From: Platycnemis pennipes
Lineage: Eukaryota; Arthropoda; Insecta; Odonata; Platycnemididae
Length of the DNA stretch: 64,000 bases
Direction: 5' to 3'
Assembly (NCBI GenBank): GCA_933228895.1
Contig: OW121856.1
Coordinates: forward strand, 105,251,027-105,315,026
The notes beneath the pieces are model-generated. The model was not told where the DNA came from, ran no database searches, and was given only the letters and a program-made list of their open reading frames with translations. Positions 52,401 to 56,701 of this stretch are shown here, one piece after another; positions within the stretch are counted from its first letter, which is position 1, and each line of letters opens with the position of its first letter. Position numbers and translations under genes: made by a program.

Positions 52401-52411
52401 ACCAACTCATC
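13331..52411 (-). CDS. URB2: URB2-like (Urb2/Npa2 family) ribosome biogenesis protein, C-terminal 845 residues, nine exons
   Basis: Joined minus-strand exons 52411-52081, 47951-47467, 43757-43437, 38565-38384, 34480-34129, 31120-30875, 21016-20664, 13677-13566 and 13486-13331 total 2538 nt with a continuous frame and a TAA stop at 13331-13333. Every intron is GT-AG and all phases agree. The product is helical and leucine-rich with a basic stretch (KKKSPKRR, KKGRRAK) in exon 2 suggesting nuclear import, and it ends in a YENYKKYYKFKGKI-type tail as I recall for Urb2 proteins. Family knowledge: Urb2/Npa2 acts in the nucleolus in early 60S pre-ribosome assembly with the Npa1 complex. Animal homologues are about 1500 residues, so the N-terminal half lies further upstream. 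The family name rests on recall of the C-terminal pattern, not on a search. Confidence 0.72.
13566..13677 (-). CDS. URB2: URB2-like gene, exon 8 of the visible set
   Basis: 112 nt between acceptor CTTTTAG and donor AAG|GTATTTT. The first base completes a codon begun in the previous exon (TG+G, Trp), then 37 codons read ISNSLVRHKKDFTRVSPYFI and onward to HPKVK. The intron to the last exon is only 79 bp, the shortest in the gene, while the intron before this exon is about 7 kb and full of transposons. Confidence 0.8.
13950..15415 (+). pseudogene. RTE-type LINE ORF fragment: endonuclease to start of reverse transcriptase, broken
   Basis: Starts with GNWNVRSL, the usual opening of an apurinic-type endonuclease domain, then shifts frame into the open segment 14013-14558. 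Catalytic motifs are legible: LGTSEMKW (Glu), LILGDWNTIVGE (Asp/Asn) and, after another frameshift, SDHNLVMMK (His). A linker segment follows at 14805-15254 (KKKPWITEEV onward). After a further shift comes ASGIDDVPAELIKNAGEK, the beginning of the reverse-transcriptase domain, where the copy stops. At least four frame breaks make it inactive. Such copies are often misannotated as craniofacial development protein 2-like. It lies in an intron of the URB2-like gene, opposite strand. Confidence 0.85.
15499..18256. mobile_element. TA-flanked pogo/Tigger-like element with CAGTAGAACCTC termini
   Basis: CAGTAGAACCTCTATTTTAC at 15499 and GTAAAAAAGAGGTTCTACTG ending at 18256 are inverted repeats, each flanked by TA (15497-15498 and 18257-18258), as expected for the Tc1/mariner-pogo superfamily. 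The inner parts repeat TTTCGTAAAATAGAGG-type motifs. I see no transposase in it. It has been lengthened by a nested hAT MITE (17125-17979). Confidence 0.85.
17125..17979. mobile_element. hAT MITE (TAGAGRTCCGT termini), copy 1, with 8-bp duplication
   Basis: Starts TAGAGGTCCGTGAAA and ends TTTTACGGATCTCTA. It is flanked by an exact 8-bp duplication CCTATCTG (17117-17124 and 17980-17987), diagnostic of hAT. It is nested in the CAGTAGAACCTC element. A 213-codon open frame (17150-17791) runs through it, but a second copy at 36618-37222 breaks that frame with an 11-bp insertion, so I do not treat it as a gene. The right end is rich in TTTCGCG repeats. Confidence 0.88.
18330..19647 (+). pseudogene. 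Tigger (pogo family) transposase, degenerate
   Basis: Order of domains: a CENP-B-type DNA-binding segment (YEELNELAWEWFAQARLRNN, about 18375-18435), a broken linker (DFKASNG, then VEEWKGMVQEKLK), then the DDE_1 core. The first Asp is in IYNGDET (about 18655), but a T-run frameshift follows it. The second is in FLDNATCHP (about 19018) and the third in PMDQGVI (about 19111), giving D29D spacing. A stop at 19222 separates the C-terminal part (VKQCFAKAGFLPE). Several frameshifts and stops make it dead. Downstream, the sequence ending at 20044 looks like its 3' terminal repeat. Confidence 0.85.
19930..20044 (+). mobile_element. 3' terminal region of the Tigger element
   Basis: The stretch ends ACAGGTTTCACTG followed by TA. 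Its reverse complement CAGTGAAACCTGTCTTTAGC is a typical pogo/Tigger terminus. It lies about 400 bp beyond the transposase stop in the same orientation, so it is inferred to be the same element's end. No matching 5' terminus is visible upstream; it may have been lost to the other insertions. Confidence 0.6.
20450..20597. mobile_element. Short pogo-type MITE remnant
   Basis: Ends AAAGGTTCTACTG followed by TA, the same terminal CAGTAGAACC as the element at 15499. Only one end is seen. It sits 66 bp from the donor side of the URB2-like exon 7. Confidence 0.5.
20664..21016 (-). CDS. URB2: URB2-like gene, exon 7 of the visible set
   Basis: 353 nt, starting on a codon boundary after acceptor TCTCCAG and ending two bases into a codon before donor GTAAGAAT. 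It encodes VAVSHHMIDVVLKSVSAAP, then a helical leucine-rich stretch (LLEFQQLFLSCSNALLSLVM, LPAFLQQ-like LPSLIDHVPSFLQQLLRLF). This matches the general character of the Urb2 C-terminal domain. Confidence 0.8.
21017..23230. other. Intron sequence with a pogo MITE end at 22005
   Basis: Mostly unassigned AT-rich intron DNA. At 21985-22005 the sequence ATCGAGAGTCTACTG followed by TA is a pogo/Tigger-type terminus (CAGTAGACTCTCGAT in reverse); its partner is not visible. A plus-strand open frame at 21984-22268 resembles nothing I recognise and lacks splice support. I see nothing else between 22380 and 23230. Confidence 0.45.
23232..24150 (-). pseudogene. RTE-type LINE, 3' end with reverse transcriptase C-terminal half
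   Basis: Minus-strand frame 24040-23258 (260 residues). The catalytic FADDIALIAE motif is at its start and, in another frame just upstream, RKGVRQGS is visible, so one frameshift separates them. Later motifs are FCYLGSRVTNDG, WTMTAAEKKR, WIDRVTNEEVL and RRDNLIGHILRHDG, ending WRAASNQS. The 3' tail is TTGATGATGATGATG (23234-23248), the short TGA-repeat tail typical of RTE elements. The 5' part is truncated near 24150. It probably belongs to the same family as 13950-15415 and 36277-36617. Confidence 0.88.
24151..25469. other. Unassigned intron sequence
   Basis: AT-rich, with a few short open frames but no splice-supported coding segment or recognisable repeat. GCGCGCG and CGCGTG patches near 24510 and 24890-24980 are the only compositional contrast. 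Confidence 0.35.
25470..25586. mobile_element. Terminal fragment of a TACCGTATT-type DNA transposon
   Basis: The end GGAGGAATACGGTA (reverse: TACCGTATTCCTCC) followed inward by CGAATATAG and the paired TTCGAGCTC resembles the terminal layout of the element at 32031-33556, with CCCCC runs subterminally. Only one end is recognised. Confidence 0.45.
25790..25898. mobile_element. hAT-type terminus
   Basis: The block ends TTCGAGTACTCGCACATCCCTCTA. In reverse this is TAGAGGGATGTGCGAGTACT, a common hAT terminal pattern. It contains repeated CTCGAGT and ACTCGA motifs. The other terminus and a target duplication are not found. Confidence 0.5.
26684..26728. repeat. Perfect short palindrome
   Basis: Arms TCCCCTTATTGTACCCA and TGGGTACAATAAGGGGA, 17 bp each, are separated by nine bases. 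It lies inside the Tigger element next to the repeated subterminal motif and may be a back-to-back fold of terminal sequence. It could form a hairpin. Confidence 0.7.
26990..28258 (+). pseudogene. Tigger transposase remnant
   Basis: Legible pieces in changing frames: IRTRNIPISGVLLE (CENP-B-type DNA-binding, about 27258), VDETSLFYQLTPNKTMHVRG with the first catalytic Asp (about 27540), GESCHGGKHSKIRITLL, then MPVGYRSNKKAWMTKELYSE (about 27733) and LLMMENCSAHY (about 27845), where the usual Asp is Glu. The third catalytic residue is not recoverable. The C-terminal acidic part is FPFEDSDDAEDASSY (about 28050). Multiple frameshifts and stops. Confidence 0.8.
27006..27075 (+). repeat. 21-bp tandem repeat, three copies, in frame
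   Basis: The unit TACGATATATTCAAGAACATC occurs three times in a row, the last slightly altered. In the plus frame it encodes a seven-residue YIQEHLR repeat inside the N-terminal part of the transposase remnant. Length is a multiple of three; probably replication slippage. Confidence 0.8.
28366..29886. mobile_element. TA-flanked MITE family CAGTAGAAGCCC, copy 1
   Basis: Starts CAGTAGAAGCCCGGTATAGT and ends TTATACCGGGATTCCACTG, each flanked by TA. Subterminal blocks (GTGAGTACGGCTTATTGCGA, ATAGCGAGTGATTGTC) recur at 49004-50698 and 53130-54033. No transposase. Here it is nested in the 26113-30530 Tigger and carries an AT-repeat palindrome. Confidence 0.85.
28774..29418. repeat. Foldback block of GATATCG-type repeats
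   Basis: Two arms (about 28774-29090 and 29160-29418) are inverted copies of each other. Both are built from short GATAAGATATCGGGGC and TATCACGATAA motifs, and they meet around CTTAAGCTGGAGCAA and TTGCTCCAGCTTAAG. The outer end TAGGCATGGGCGATATTG resembles hAT-type MITE termini, but I find no target duplication. Confidence 0.65.
30875..31120 (-). CDS. URB2: URB2-like gene, exon 6 of the visible set
   Basis: Eighty-two codons in phase 0 at both ends. Acceptor TTTCTCTTGCAG, donor AAG|GTTTGT. Reads VSSSCSIPGLLRRCMVFWG, then VPLVKGLSEIRRATLKAAIP and LHEVPWTVAVVPVLEFEQVL. The sequence CAG|GTGAGC at the start could also act as a donor, and an alternative frame crosses it. The acceptor reading is preferred because phases on both sides then agree. 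Confidence 0.75.
31121..32030. other. Intron sequence, nothing recognised
   Basis: AT-rich intron between exons 5 and 6. No repeats shared with the window, no coding support. Confidence 0.35.
32031..33556. mobile_element. TA-flanked element with CCGTATTTAC termini
   Basis: CCGTATTTACTCGTGTATT at 32031 and TACATGCGTAAATACGG ending at 33556 are inverted repeats flanked by TA on both sides. The 3' subterminal part has an internal duplication of GGTGCGCGGCTTACACG-like sequence (33448 and 33532). No transposase frame. This CCGTATTTACTCG terminal class is widespread in animal genomes; the superfamily assignment is left open. Confidence 0.8.
33690..34056 (-). mobile_element. tRNA-derived SINE, minus orientation
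   Basis: The 5' head (high coordinates) reads GAGTTGGTGTGGTGGCTAAA with an A box around 34027-34040 and a B box GGGTTCGATTCCTGG around 33988-34001, spaced as in a tRNA. The body has the GGGACGTTAAGCCGTGGTCC block often seen in arthropod SINEs, followed by GGCACCAAGG in the plus strand. Its 3' limit near 33690 is approximate. It lies just downstream of the donor of exon 5. Confidence 0.8.
34129..34480 (-). CDS. URB2: URB2-like gene, exon 5 of the visible set
   Basis: 352 nt: one base completing an Arg codon from the previous exon, then 117 codons from LRKVGALLEGVLQVLRSRLG to LVLLCDDLLEKT-type end. Acceptor TTTTTTGCAG, donor ACG|GTGAGTG. The middle reads CCIELIEKLLALRVLLKGCP and FAWSMWQLLISAHNRALDEN, a leucine-rich helical repeat style. 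The antisense frames over this exon are shadows. Confidence 0.8.
34481..34969. other. Intron sequence, nothing recognised
   Basis: AT-rich; no repeat or coding signal seen before the CAGGGTGG element. Confidence 0.35.
34970..35402. mobile_element. MITE with CAGGGTGGC termini
   Basis: CAGGGTGGC at 34970 is mirrored by GCCACCCTG ending at 35402. Subterminal TTCCCTGAC motifs occur in opposite orientation sense at both ends (CCTTGACTTTTCCCTGA; TTCCCTGACAATTCCAGG). Similar to the ends at 8648/9901 and the fragment ending 43165. Its inner part (GTGGCCGTATATGTTTCC) recurs at about 40770. A clear target duplication is not visible. Confidence 0.72.
35403..36276. other. Intron sequence, nothing recognised
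   Basis: AT-rich intron DNA without a repeat shared elsewhere in the window or a supported coding frame. Confidence 0.35.
36277..36617 (+). pseudogene. RTE-type LINE fragment interrupted by a hAT MITE
   Basis: Plus-strand pieces FCYLGS-like start (TTCTGTTACCTGGGAAG), KKNLLTAGNK, MTAAEK-like and TNEEVLRRVEEKKSLLQTLK parallel the RTE C-terminal region at 23258-24040. It stops at RWDNLIG, exactly where a TAGAAATCCGTG hAT terminus begins. Several frame breaks. Confidence 0.78.
36618..37222 (-). mobile_element. hAT MITE (TAGARRTCCGT termini), copy 2, truncated
   Basis: Reverse-oriented copy of 17400-17979, over 90 percent similar by eye. It begins TAGAAATCCGTGAAATTCGC inside the RTE fragment and stops abruptly near 37222 (CACGGCCGCTGGC), so the other terminus is missing. 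The long frame of copy 1 is broken here by an 11-bp insertion near 37030. Confidence 0.8.
37223..37740. other. Intron sequence, nothing recognised
   Basis: AT-rich stretch between two MITEs; no features seen. Confidence 0.35.
37741..38253 (+). mobile_element. MITE family with GTTTAC termini, copy 2
   Basis: Starts AATGGGGTCGTTTAC and ends GAGTAAACATTG, an imperfect inverted repeat. Internal blocks shared with the other copies: TTTGTAAAATAAAAAGAC, AACCCTTTCGGAAAAGTGGG, GATGCGACATCTTACGTCAT, CTCCACTCCCTTCCCTTCCC and GGGCGTCACCTTTTGC. About 510 bp, non-coding. Confidence 0.8.
38384..38565 (-). CDS. URB2: URB2-like gene, exon 4 of the visible set
   Basis: 182 nt from acceptor ATTTTCAG to donor AG|GTAAGTTT. 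It begins on a codon boundary (KCKRSSAEKLLVKQFCDKCY) and ends two bases into an Arg codon completed by the next exon. Includes NCLLRRLDFNPLKLNKQSM and MLLERFSSVKDEQ. The frame is open only within the splice sites, and phases agree with neighbours. Confidence 0.78.
39026..39965. mobile_element. piggyBac-type MITE with TTAA target sites
   Basis: TTAA-CACTAGGACAATGG at 39026 and GGACTTCTAGTG-TTAA ending at 39965. The subterminal GAAATTTCGCACAAATTTGACCCC and GGTCAAATTTGACCCC blocks resemble piggyBac ends. No transposase frame. It lies in the intron before exon 4. Confidence 0.78.
39966..40560. other. Intron sequence, nothing recognised
   Basis: AT-rich; no repeats or coding signal identified. 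Confidence 0.35.
40565..40875. mobile_element. Fragment related to the CAGGGTGGC MITE family
   Basis: Contains several TTCCCTGAC and CTTTCCATGACTTCC motifs, then GTGGCCGTTTATGTTTCCTTC and TCTAATTCTTCAAAGAAGAG, which match 35250-35310. Neither terminus is intact. A GGGGCC-rich island (40670-40710) is inserted or internal. Confidence 0.6.
41218..42520. mobile_element. TA-flanked pogo MITE, CAGTAAAACCCC family
   Basis: CAGTAAAACCCCTCTTTTAC at 41218 and GTAAAAGCGAGGTTTTACTG ending at 42520, both flanked by TA. Inner motifs AAAGTGTAAATCGCGGGAAA and GGGAAAACGTAAATTGCGGG are shared with the Tigger at 54188-56699. No transposase. Contains a G12 run near 41616. Confidence 0.85.
42950..43165. mobile_element. 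3' end of a CAGGGTGGC-type MITE
   Basis: Ends GATGATCGCCACCCTG at 43165, with subterminal TTCCCTGACTTTTCCAG and TTTTCCCTGACAATTCC as in 34970-35402. The 5' terminus is absent. Confidence 0.65.
43215..43275 (+). repeat. Three tandem GGGCCC-containing repeats
   Basis: The motif GCNGGGCCCTTTTCTTAG appears three times in succession, about 25 bp apart, each containing a GGGCCC (ApaI-type) palindrome. It lies between a MITE end and exon 3; no known function. Confidence 0.7.
43437..43757 (-). CDS. URB2: URB2-like gene, exon 3 of the visible set
   Basis: 107 codons in phase 0 at both ends: acceptor TTGGTTGCAG, donor AAG|GTAGGT. Reads GLLLTLKTFSKFRKLVNYLR, then SDAYCQCSAETRKKLTELQE, then LKKRLKDGSGKLDQLCHLSA. 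Helical, leucine- and lysine-rich. Confidence 0.8.
44228..45957. mobile_element. hAT MITE, TAGGGACA termini, 8-bp duplication
   Basis: Starts TAGGGACACCGAAAAATGG and ends AAAATGTCATGTCCCTA. It is flanked by an exact 8-bp duplication TTTATGAG (44220-44227 and 45958-45965), typical of hAT. It interrupts a GTTTAC-family MITE and contains a complete copy of the tRNA-like composite repeat. No transposase. Confidence 0.88.
44524..45790. repeat. Composite repeat with three tRNA-like modules, copy 2
   Basis: Homologous to 6118-7425. Plus-strand module about 44525-44570 (ACAGAGTGGACTAGTGGACT, then AGTTCGATTC). Minus-strand module about 44898-44953: A-box-like GAGCTTAGGTGTTAA and B-box-like GAGTTCGATCC, 32 bases apart. 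Second minus-strand module about 45438-45488 with B-box GAAGTTCGATCCC. Ends GGCCATCACT. The two copies are in different transposons, which points to an independently mobile repeat. Confidence 0.62.
46077..46827. other. Intron sequence, nothing recognised
   Basis: AT-rich intron upstream of exon 3; no repeats or coding signals seen. The last eight bases are the target duplication of the next element. Confidence 0.35.
46828..47376. mobile_element. hAT MITE, TAGAGATGGGC termini, 8-bp duplication
   Basis: TAGAGATGGGCAACTCCGTA at 46828 and TACCCATCTCTA ending at 47376, flanked by exact 8-bp duplications CCTCCAGC (46820-46827 and 47377-47384). The termini are built of TAATTTACC and AAATTACCATAA repeats in inverted arrangement. 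549 bp, non-coding. It sits 83 bp from the donor of exon 2. Confidence 0.92.
47467..47951 (-). CDS. URB2: URB2-like gene, exon 2 of the visible set
   Basis: 485 nt, largest visible exon. Acceptor CAACTTGCAG, donor CAG|GTGAGTC. Two bases complete a Leu codon from the previous exon, then 161 codons. A basic, probably nuclear-targeting N-terminal part (VKKKSPKRRLSQSH, AKKGRRAK) is followed by helices LAQQLLQLVNSAVSEAVEAH, IASKLNEFLDSC, VAKLCHLLRTLTSLPLLHLS and VVICLCLVGLVIVS. GC content is higher than the surrounding intron. The plus-strand frames at 47471-47788 are antisense shadows. Confidence 0.82.
47952..49003. other. Intron sequence, nothing recognised
   Basis: AT-rich intron DNA. No repeat shared with the window; short minus-strand frames (for example 48209-48445) are hydrophobic low-complexity and lack splice support. 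Confidence 0.35.
49004..50698. mobile_element. TA-flanked MITE family CAGTAGAAGCCC, copy 2
   Basis: Starts CAGTAGAAGACCATTATAGT and ends CGTTATACCGGGCTTCCACTG, flanked by TA. Shares GTGAGTACGGCTTATAG, ATTGGCAATGTACCATC and AGCGAGGCCAAGAAGCTCC blocks with copy 3 and the termini with copy 1. 1695 bp, no transposase frame. Confidence 0.85.
50699..51414. other. Intron sequence, nothing recognised
   Basis: AT-rich; no features recognised. Confidence 0.35.
51415..51938 (+). mobile_element. MITE family with GTTTAC termini, copy 4
   Basis: Starts AATGGTGTCATTTAC and ends GAGTAAACACCCTCATT, the clearest imperfect inverted termini of the family. Internal blocks AACCCTTTCGGAAAAATGGG and GGGGGACACACAGCTGACTC are shared with the other copies. 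An open frame at 51512-51820 is not conserved between copies. Confidence 0.82.
52081..52411 (-). CDS. URB2: URB2-like gene, exon 1 of the visible set (internal exon)
   Basis: 331 nt from an acceptor GGATATCAG to donor T|GTAAGTATT. Starts on a codon boundary (DELVLQKLRTLVLYDPHMKL) and ends one base into a codon completed by the next exon. Contains ANSCIQHLLLRAQESSHAVA, LDLADLNLLLGVLAS and LSLLKQMGESAFKSE. The frame continues a few residues past the acceptor to an ATG, but the gene must extend upstream because the family is much longer. Confidence 0.75.
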
Positions 52412-52741
52412 CTGATATCCAAAACAATCCATTAAACAACCATGAGCAAATAATACTCGCCAGCAACGAAAAATTCACACCAAAAGTGAAATTAATCAAG
52501 TGTAACATAGAGCAGAAACCAAAGATATGTTTGTTTTCAGCAGTTCACGAGGATACGAAAATAGAAGTGGACATTTCTAGAAACATCAATCTAGGGCACA
52601 AAAAAAATATCATTTTGAGAGGTGAAACCTCATGAGTCCAAGATCCTGGTACTTCCCTCCCAAAAAATTCCCAGTCTTAAACAATTTACCATTTCCAAAA
52701 CAATTTTTCAAGATCATAGTAGATGATTTGACAACACTGCT
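52412..52741. other. Sequence upstream of the visible exons, nothing recognised
   Basis: Contains a plus-strand open frame (52282-52635) that overlaps the exon in antisense and shows no domain. No repeats identified. Confidence 0.35.
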
Positions 52742-53042
52742 TTAACCCATTGGGGTAAAGCGCCGGCGATTCGCCGGTCTACCTTATTTTGCCTTAAGGT
52801 AAAGAGCCGGTGATTCGCCGGTCACGTGATGGAATTCAATGTTCTAATGCTATTCTTTTTTCCCGATTTTATGTACCACAAGTCTTTCTTTTTATTCGGT
52901 GAAAATAAATTGTGAAATATTTAATTAGTAAATAATTTTAATTTAGCAAAATTTTTTTTTTAATTCCGTGAAATTTTTCAGAAAATTAAATAGAGTTTAA
53001 AGGGCAGAAAATCCATGGAAAATTAAGAGGGGAATGGGTTAA
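52742..53042. mobile_element. piggyBac-type MITE with TTAA sites, 301 bp
   Basis: TTAA-CCCATTGGGGTAAAGC and AATGGG-TTAA define the ends. The left side contains a direct duplication of GCCGGYGATTCGCCGGTC (52764 and 52806), each with a GGCGATTCGCC-like palindrome. Non-coding. Confidence 0.75.
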
Positions 53043-53129
53043 AACCCCGAAATAAAGACTATAAATGAGATGAATGGCAAATTTCTCAAATTTGAATATA
53101 AAACCCAAATATTAATCATTACTCATATA

Positions 53130-54033
53130 CAGTAGAAGCCCATTATAGTGAGTATGGCATTTAGCGAGAGCCTTGCAATAACCAGTGATTGGCAATGTAA
53201 CATCAAAAGGTCCATAATTAACATGTAAAAGAAAACTGATATAGCAAGGCCAAGAAGCTCCTGCCACGGTATACGCTCGGTACTACGAGCGATATGTTTT
53301 GACGGTGATGCACAAATTAACTGCATTGACTGCAAAGTACAAATTAACGCATGGTATTTATCTTTAGTAGCATTATTTGTCAATTACAACGTAGGATACA
53401 ATATTTGTGCCAACTCTACATTATTTAACGTTCAATCAAGTCCATGAACTAATATTTACGGCCGCCCCTGGTGTACCTTGCACATGCTTGCACTTTTTAG
53501 TTGTATTTTTGTTAAGTTCACATAGGAGGCATAGTAGCGGAATGGAGAAAGATGGACTAGCAGAAAAGCACCTAGTCAATCACACAATAGCACAATCGGG
53601 TGCAATAGGGTAAGGGGATGGAGTTCAGCCTGCCTGTCTTTGTCTGCCAGTGCGAAAATACAGTCTGAATGACTGTATGGAAAATAGAACCTGTTCTAAT
53701 TCCATTCAGACAAACATACAATTTCATTCAGTTTATACAAGCGTTTGTGCAAGAAATTGTACAAAAAATTGTATGGTGTAAAGTGGATTGTAATACTTCA
53801 GCAAGGCGTAAATTGTTGATTTGGAAGATTTAATTCGCAAAATAAACAACAAATATGCAATTGAGCTTGAAAACAGCCCTTCTATCCATTTCCAATATCA
53901 TTTTGAGGAAAGAAAATTGGAAAGTAGGAACAACTGTGGGAACTGAGAGGCTTAATACATCACTCGCGAGCGCTTGCATATAGCGAGTGATTTCCCAACC
54001 ATTGACAGCACTCTTTATACCGAGCTTCCGCCG
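53130..54033. mobile_element. TA-flanked MITE family CAGTAGAAGCCC, copy 3
   Basis: Starts CAGTAGAAGCCCATTATAGT, ends TTTATACCGAGCTTCCGCCG with TA on both sides; the right terminus has drifted from CCACTG to CCGCCG. Shorter (904 bp) than copy 2 but collinear with it at both ends, so it looks like an internal deletion derivative. Confidence 0.8.
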
Positions 54034-54187
54034 TATTAAAGAATCTATGATTTCAAATACTGTGAAGACAAGAATTGCAAATGGTATGTTAAATGTTGTT
54101 CCGCTAATTTAGTCTTACCTGTTGAAGTTAAAAGCTACCACTTAATTACATAAAAAAATTTAATTCTGGTTTTAAAAATTTCAAATA

Positions 54188-56699
54188 CAGTAAAACCCCG
54201 TATTTGCGTTATCGGAATTTACGTTTTCCCGCAAATTGCAACATTTTTTTTGGGTCCCATCAAATTTCCTATCTCTGCAACGTATGTAGAACCCTGTATT
54301 TACACCGCGTGTTTCACCGTTTTCCCGCTATTTGCAATACGATGTGCCGACTAAAAAAAATAATTTCCCTTTTAAAACTGTTACTCGTGCATATCAGCCC
54401 TTACAAACTATCTTTTGGCGTCCTTTCGTACATATGTACTTAAAAATACAAGAGTGAGAGAGTGGTAACGAGAACTATTTTCGGGAAGAATTTGAATGTG
54501 GCGGGGCACAACGCCACCCGTGTCGGAAAATTGAACTACGTCAGCTCGTTATCTTCCGCGAGGAAAAGATTCACGATATGAAATGAATGTATTGTAGGAC
54601 TGCCCTGCTAATAATAAATACAATGATAAGAACTGCTGTCGGAATGTTGACAATATTGATTTAGTACTGAATTTGATATGATTAAGAATGAAAGCGACTT
54701 CCGAACCAGACGTGATTAAACGTGATAAATGCCGGAACTATATAACGTGACCGATAACTGGGATCATTTACGCCGACTTGTTTCAACAGTTATAACAATG
54801 ATGGGTTACTTAAACTTGCATTATCCCATTCAAGCCACACTGCATCACAAATAATCATAATATTTAAAAATTATGAAGTTGCACGACAGTTTGCACTAGT
54901 AGAACGGCGAGGTAGCTCGTGTGCTAAGTTAACTTAAGGGTAATTCCGTACTAATTGAGGGTAATTACCCTCAATTACTACGGAAAATAGAATTAATCTG
55001 CTTAAAAATGTAAAAGCGAGGTGAAAAACGGACATTTTTAATTGAGGACAAAATGAAAATTTTAGGGCAAGTTGATGCCCATATTGGAACCCGCATTTGC
55101 ATGGCGAAGCAACTCAGATTGCCGGTCTCGACATTGAATACCATAGTGAAAAATCTTTATGCGATTATAAAACATGCAAAACAGTGTGGACATTTGTCAA
55201 AAAAGAGAAAACATGTAAAGAATTCCGGGTATGAAGAATTAGATCGAATGCTGAAAAGATGGTTTTTAGGTGCAAGATCATCAAATGTACCTGTGAATGG
55301 CGTCATCTTACGAGAAAATACGTTTCATAGCGCCACATGATCGGGAATCGAAGATTTTACGGCATCCTATGGTTGGTTGGATAGATTCAAAAATTGGTAC
55401 AATCTTGTATACAAGACTGTGAGTGGTGAAGTGGAAAGTATCTGAACCGATTAAAACTTCTGGAAGGCTACAGCCCAAAAGATGTTTTCAATGCAGACAA
55501 GACAAGATTATTCTTTAATGTGCTGCCAGCAAAAACAGTGTGCTTCAGAGGGAAACAATGTCATATAGGGACCCTTAGTAAACAAAGACTTACTGTCTTA
55601 TTAATCACAAATGCAGATGGAAGTGAGAAACTTCAGCCGCTAGCGATTGGCAAATCAAAAAGTCCTAGGTGTATCAAGCATGTAAAACAGTTGCCCACTA
55701 GATACACCACAAATACCAAAGCATGGATGACCTCAGCAATATTTGAGGATCAGCTCCATGCTCTGGAAGCAAGAATGGGGTCACAGAACAGGAAAATTCT
55801 GCTGTTTATTGATAAGTGCCCAGCCCATCTACGGAATGTACACTTAAGAAATGTACAGTTAAATTTTTTTCCAGCTAACTGCAACGGTGAGCTCCAACCA
55901 TTGGATTTAGGAATAATTCACTCATTTAAGGTGCATTATCGAAGAATGATTGTACAGAAATTGATATCTCTGCAATTGTGATAGGGACATAAAGACAATC
56001 AAATTGAGTGTACTGGTTGCCTTTCACTACACTTCATGGGCCTGGAAACAGGTTAAGAACTTTACAATATATAACTGCTAGGAAGCCAAAGACTTAAGAC
56101 AAAGAAAATATCCGACTTTTTTGCTAAGTAATATACATTACTAGGCAAAAAAGTCATAATCATTAGATTGTTTCAATGATTCCTGATAGCAAGCAACACT
56201 GAAATGACACTGCCATCGTAATTCTTGATTATATTTACAATATCTTCTTTCAGTATTCTCAACTTGATGCATTGTGTGTAGGATCCACATAACCTTAAAA
56301 ATTGCATTTTCATTAAGTTCTTTTTTTTTACATTCGATCATTTTTTGCTTGCTTTAGTGCAATATGATGTAGTCCTATTGCACTAAACTTGCAATGAATA
56401 TTAGAAATATTAGAAGATTTTTCCAATAATGAAAGAGAAAAATAGTTTGCTTTTTATTTTATTAATTTAAAATTTTTAATGTTATGTTATTCACAGTAAA
56501 TTAAGAGAGCTGTAGTTAAAGAAATAAATAATACAATTCCTCTGTTTCAGTTTATCAGCCTGCTTTTTATTTTTGACATTTTCCAAGCTAGTACGTATGT
56601 AAAAGTGAAAAATTCTCCATTTCCCACTATTTGCATTTTCCCGCAATTTGCACTTTTTTTCTGGGGTCCCTAGAAAAGTGCAAATAAGGGGTTTTACTG
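54188..56699 (+). mobile_element. Tigger element, CAGTAAAACCCC termini, 2.5 kb
   Basis: CAGTAAAACCCCGTATTTGC at 54188 and AAATAAGGGGTTTTACTG ending at 56699, flanked by TA on both sides. Full-length layout with a decayed transposase (about 55053-55981) between AT-rich arms. Terminal sequence is shared with MITEs at 41218-42520 and 12838-13012, which it or a relative may have mobilised. Confidence 0.9.
55053..55981 (+). pseudogene. Tigger transposase, broken
   Basis: First open piece 55053-55340: helix-turn-helix type start (ICMAKQLRLPVSTLNTIVKN) and CENP-B-type motif LKRWFLGARSSNVPVNGVIL. A stop and frame changes follow. The second piece, to the stop at 55979, has DVFNADKTRLFF (first Asp, usual Glu replaced by Lys), LLFIDKCPAHL (second Asp) and ELQPLDLGIIHSFK (third Asp), D30D spacing. 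The C-terminal end is cut by a stop after LISLQL. Inactive. Confidence 0.85.
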
Positions 56700-56701
56700 T
56701 A

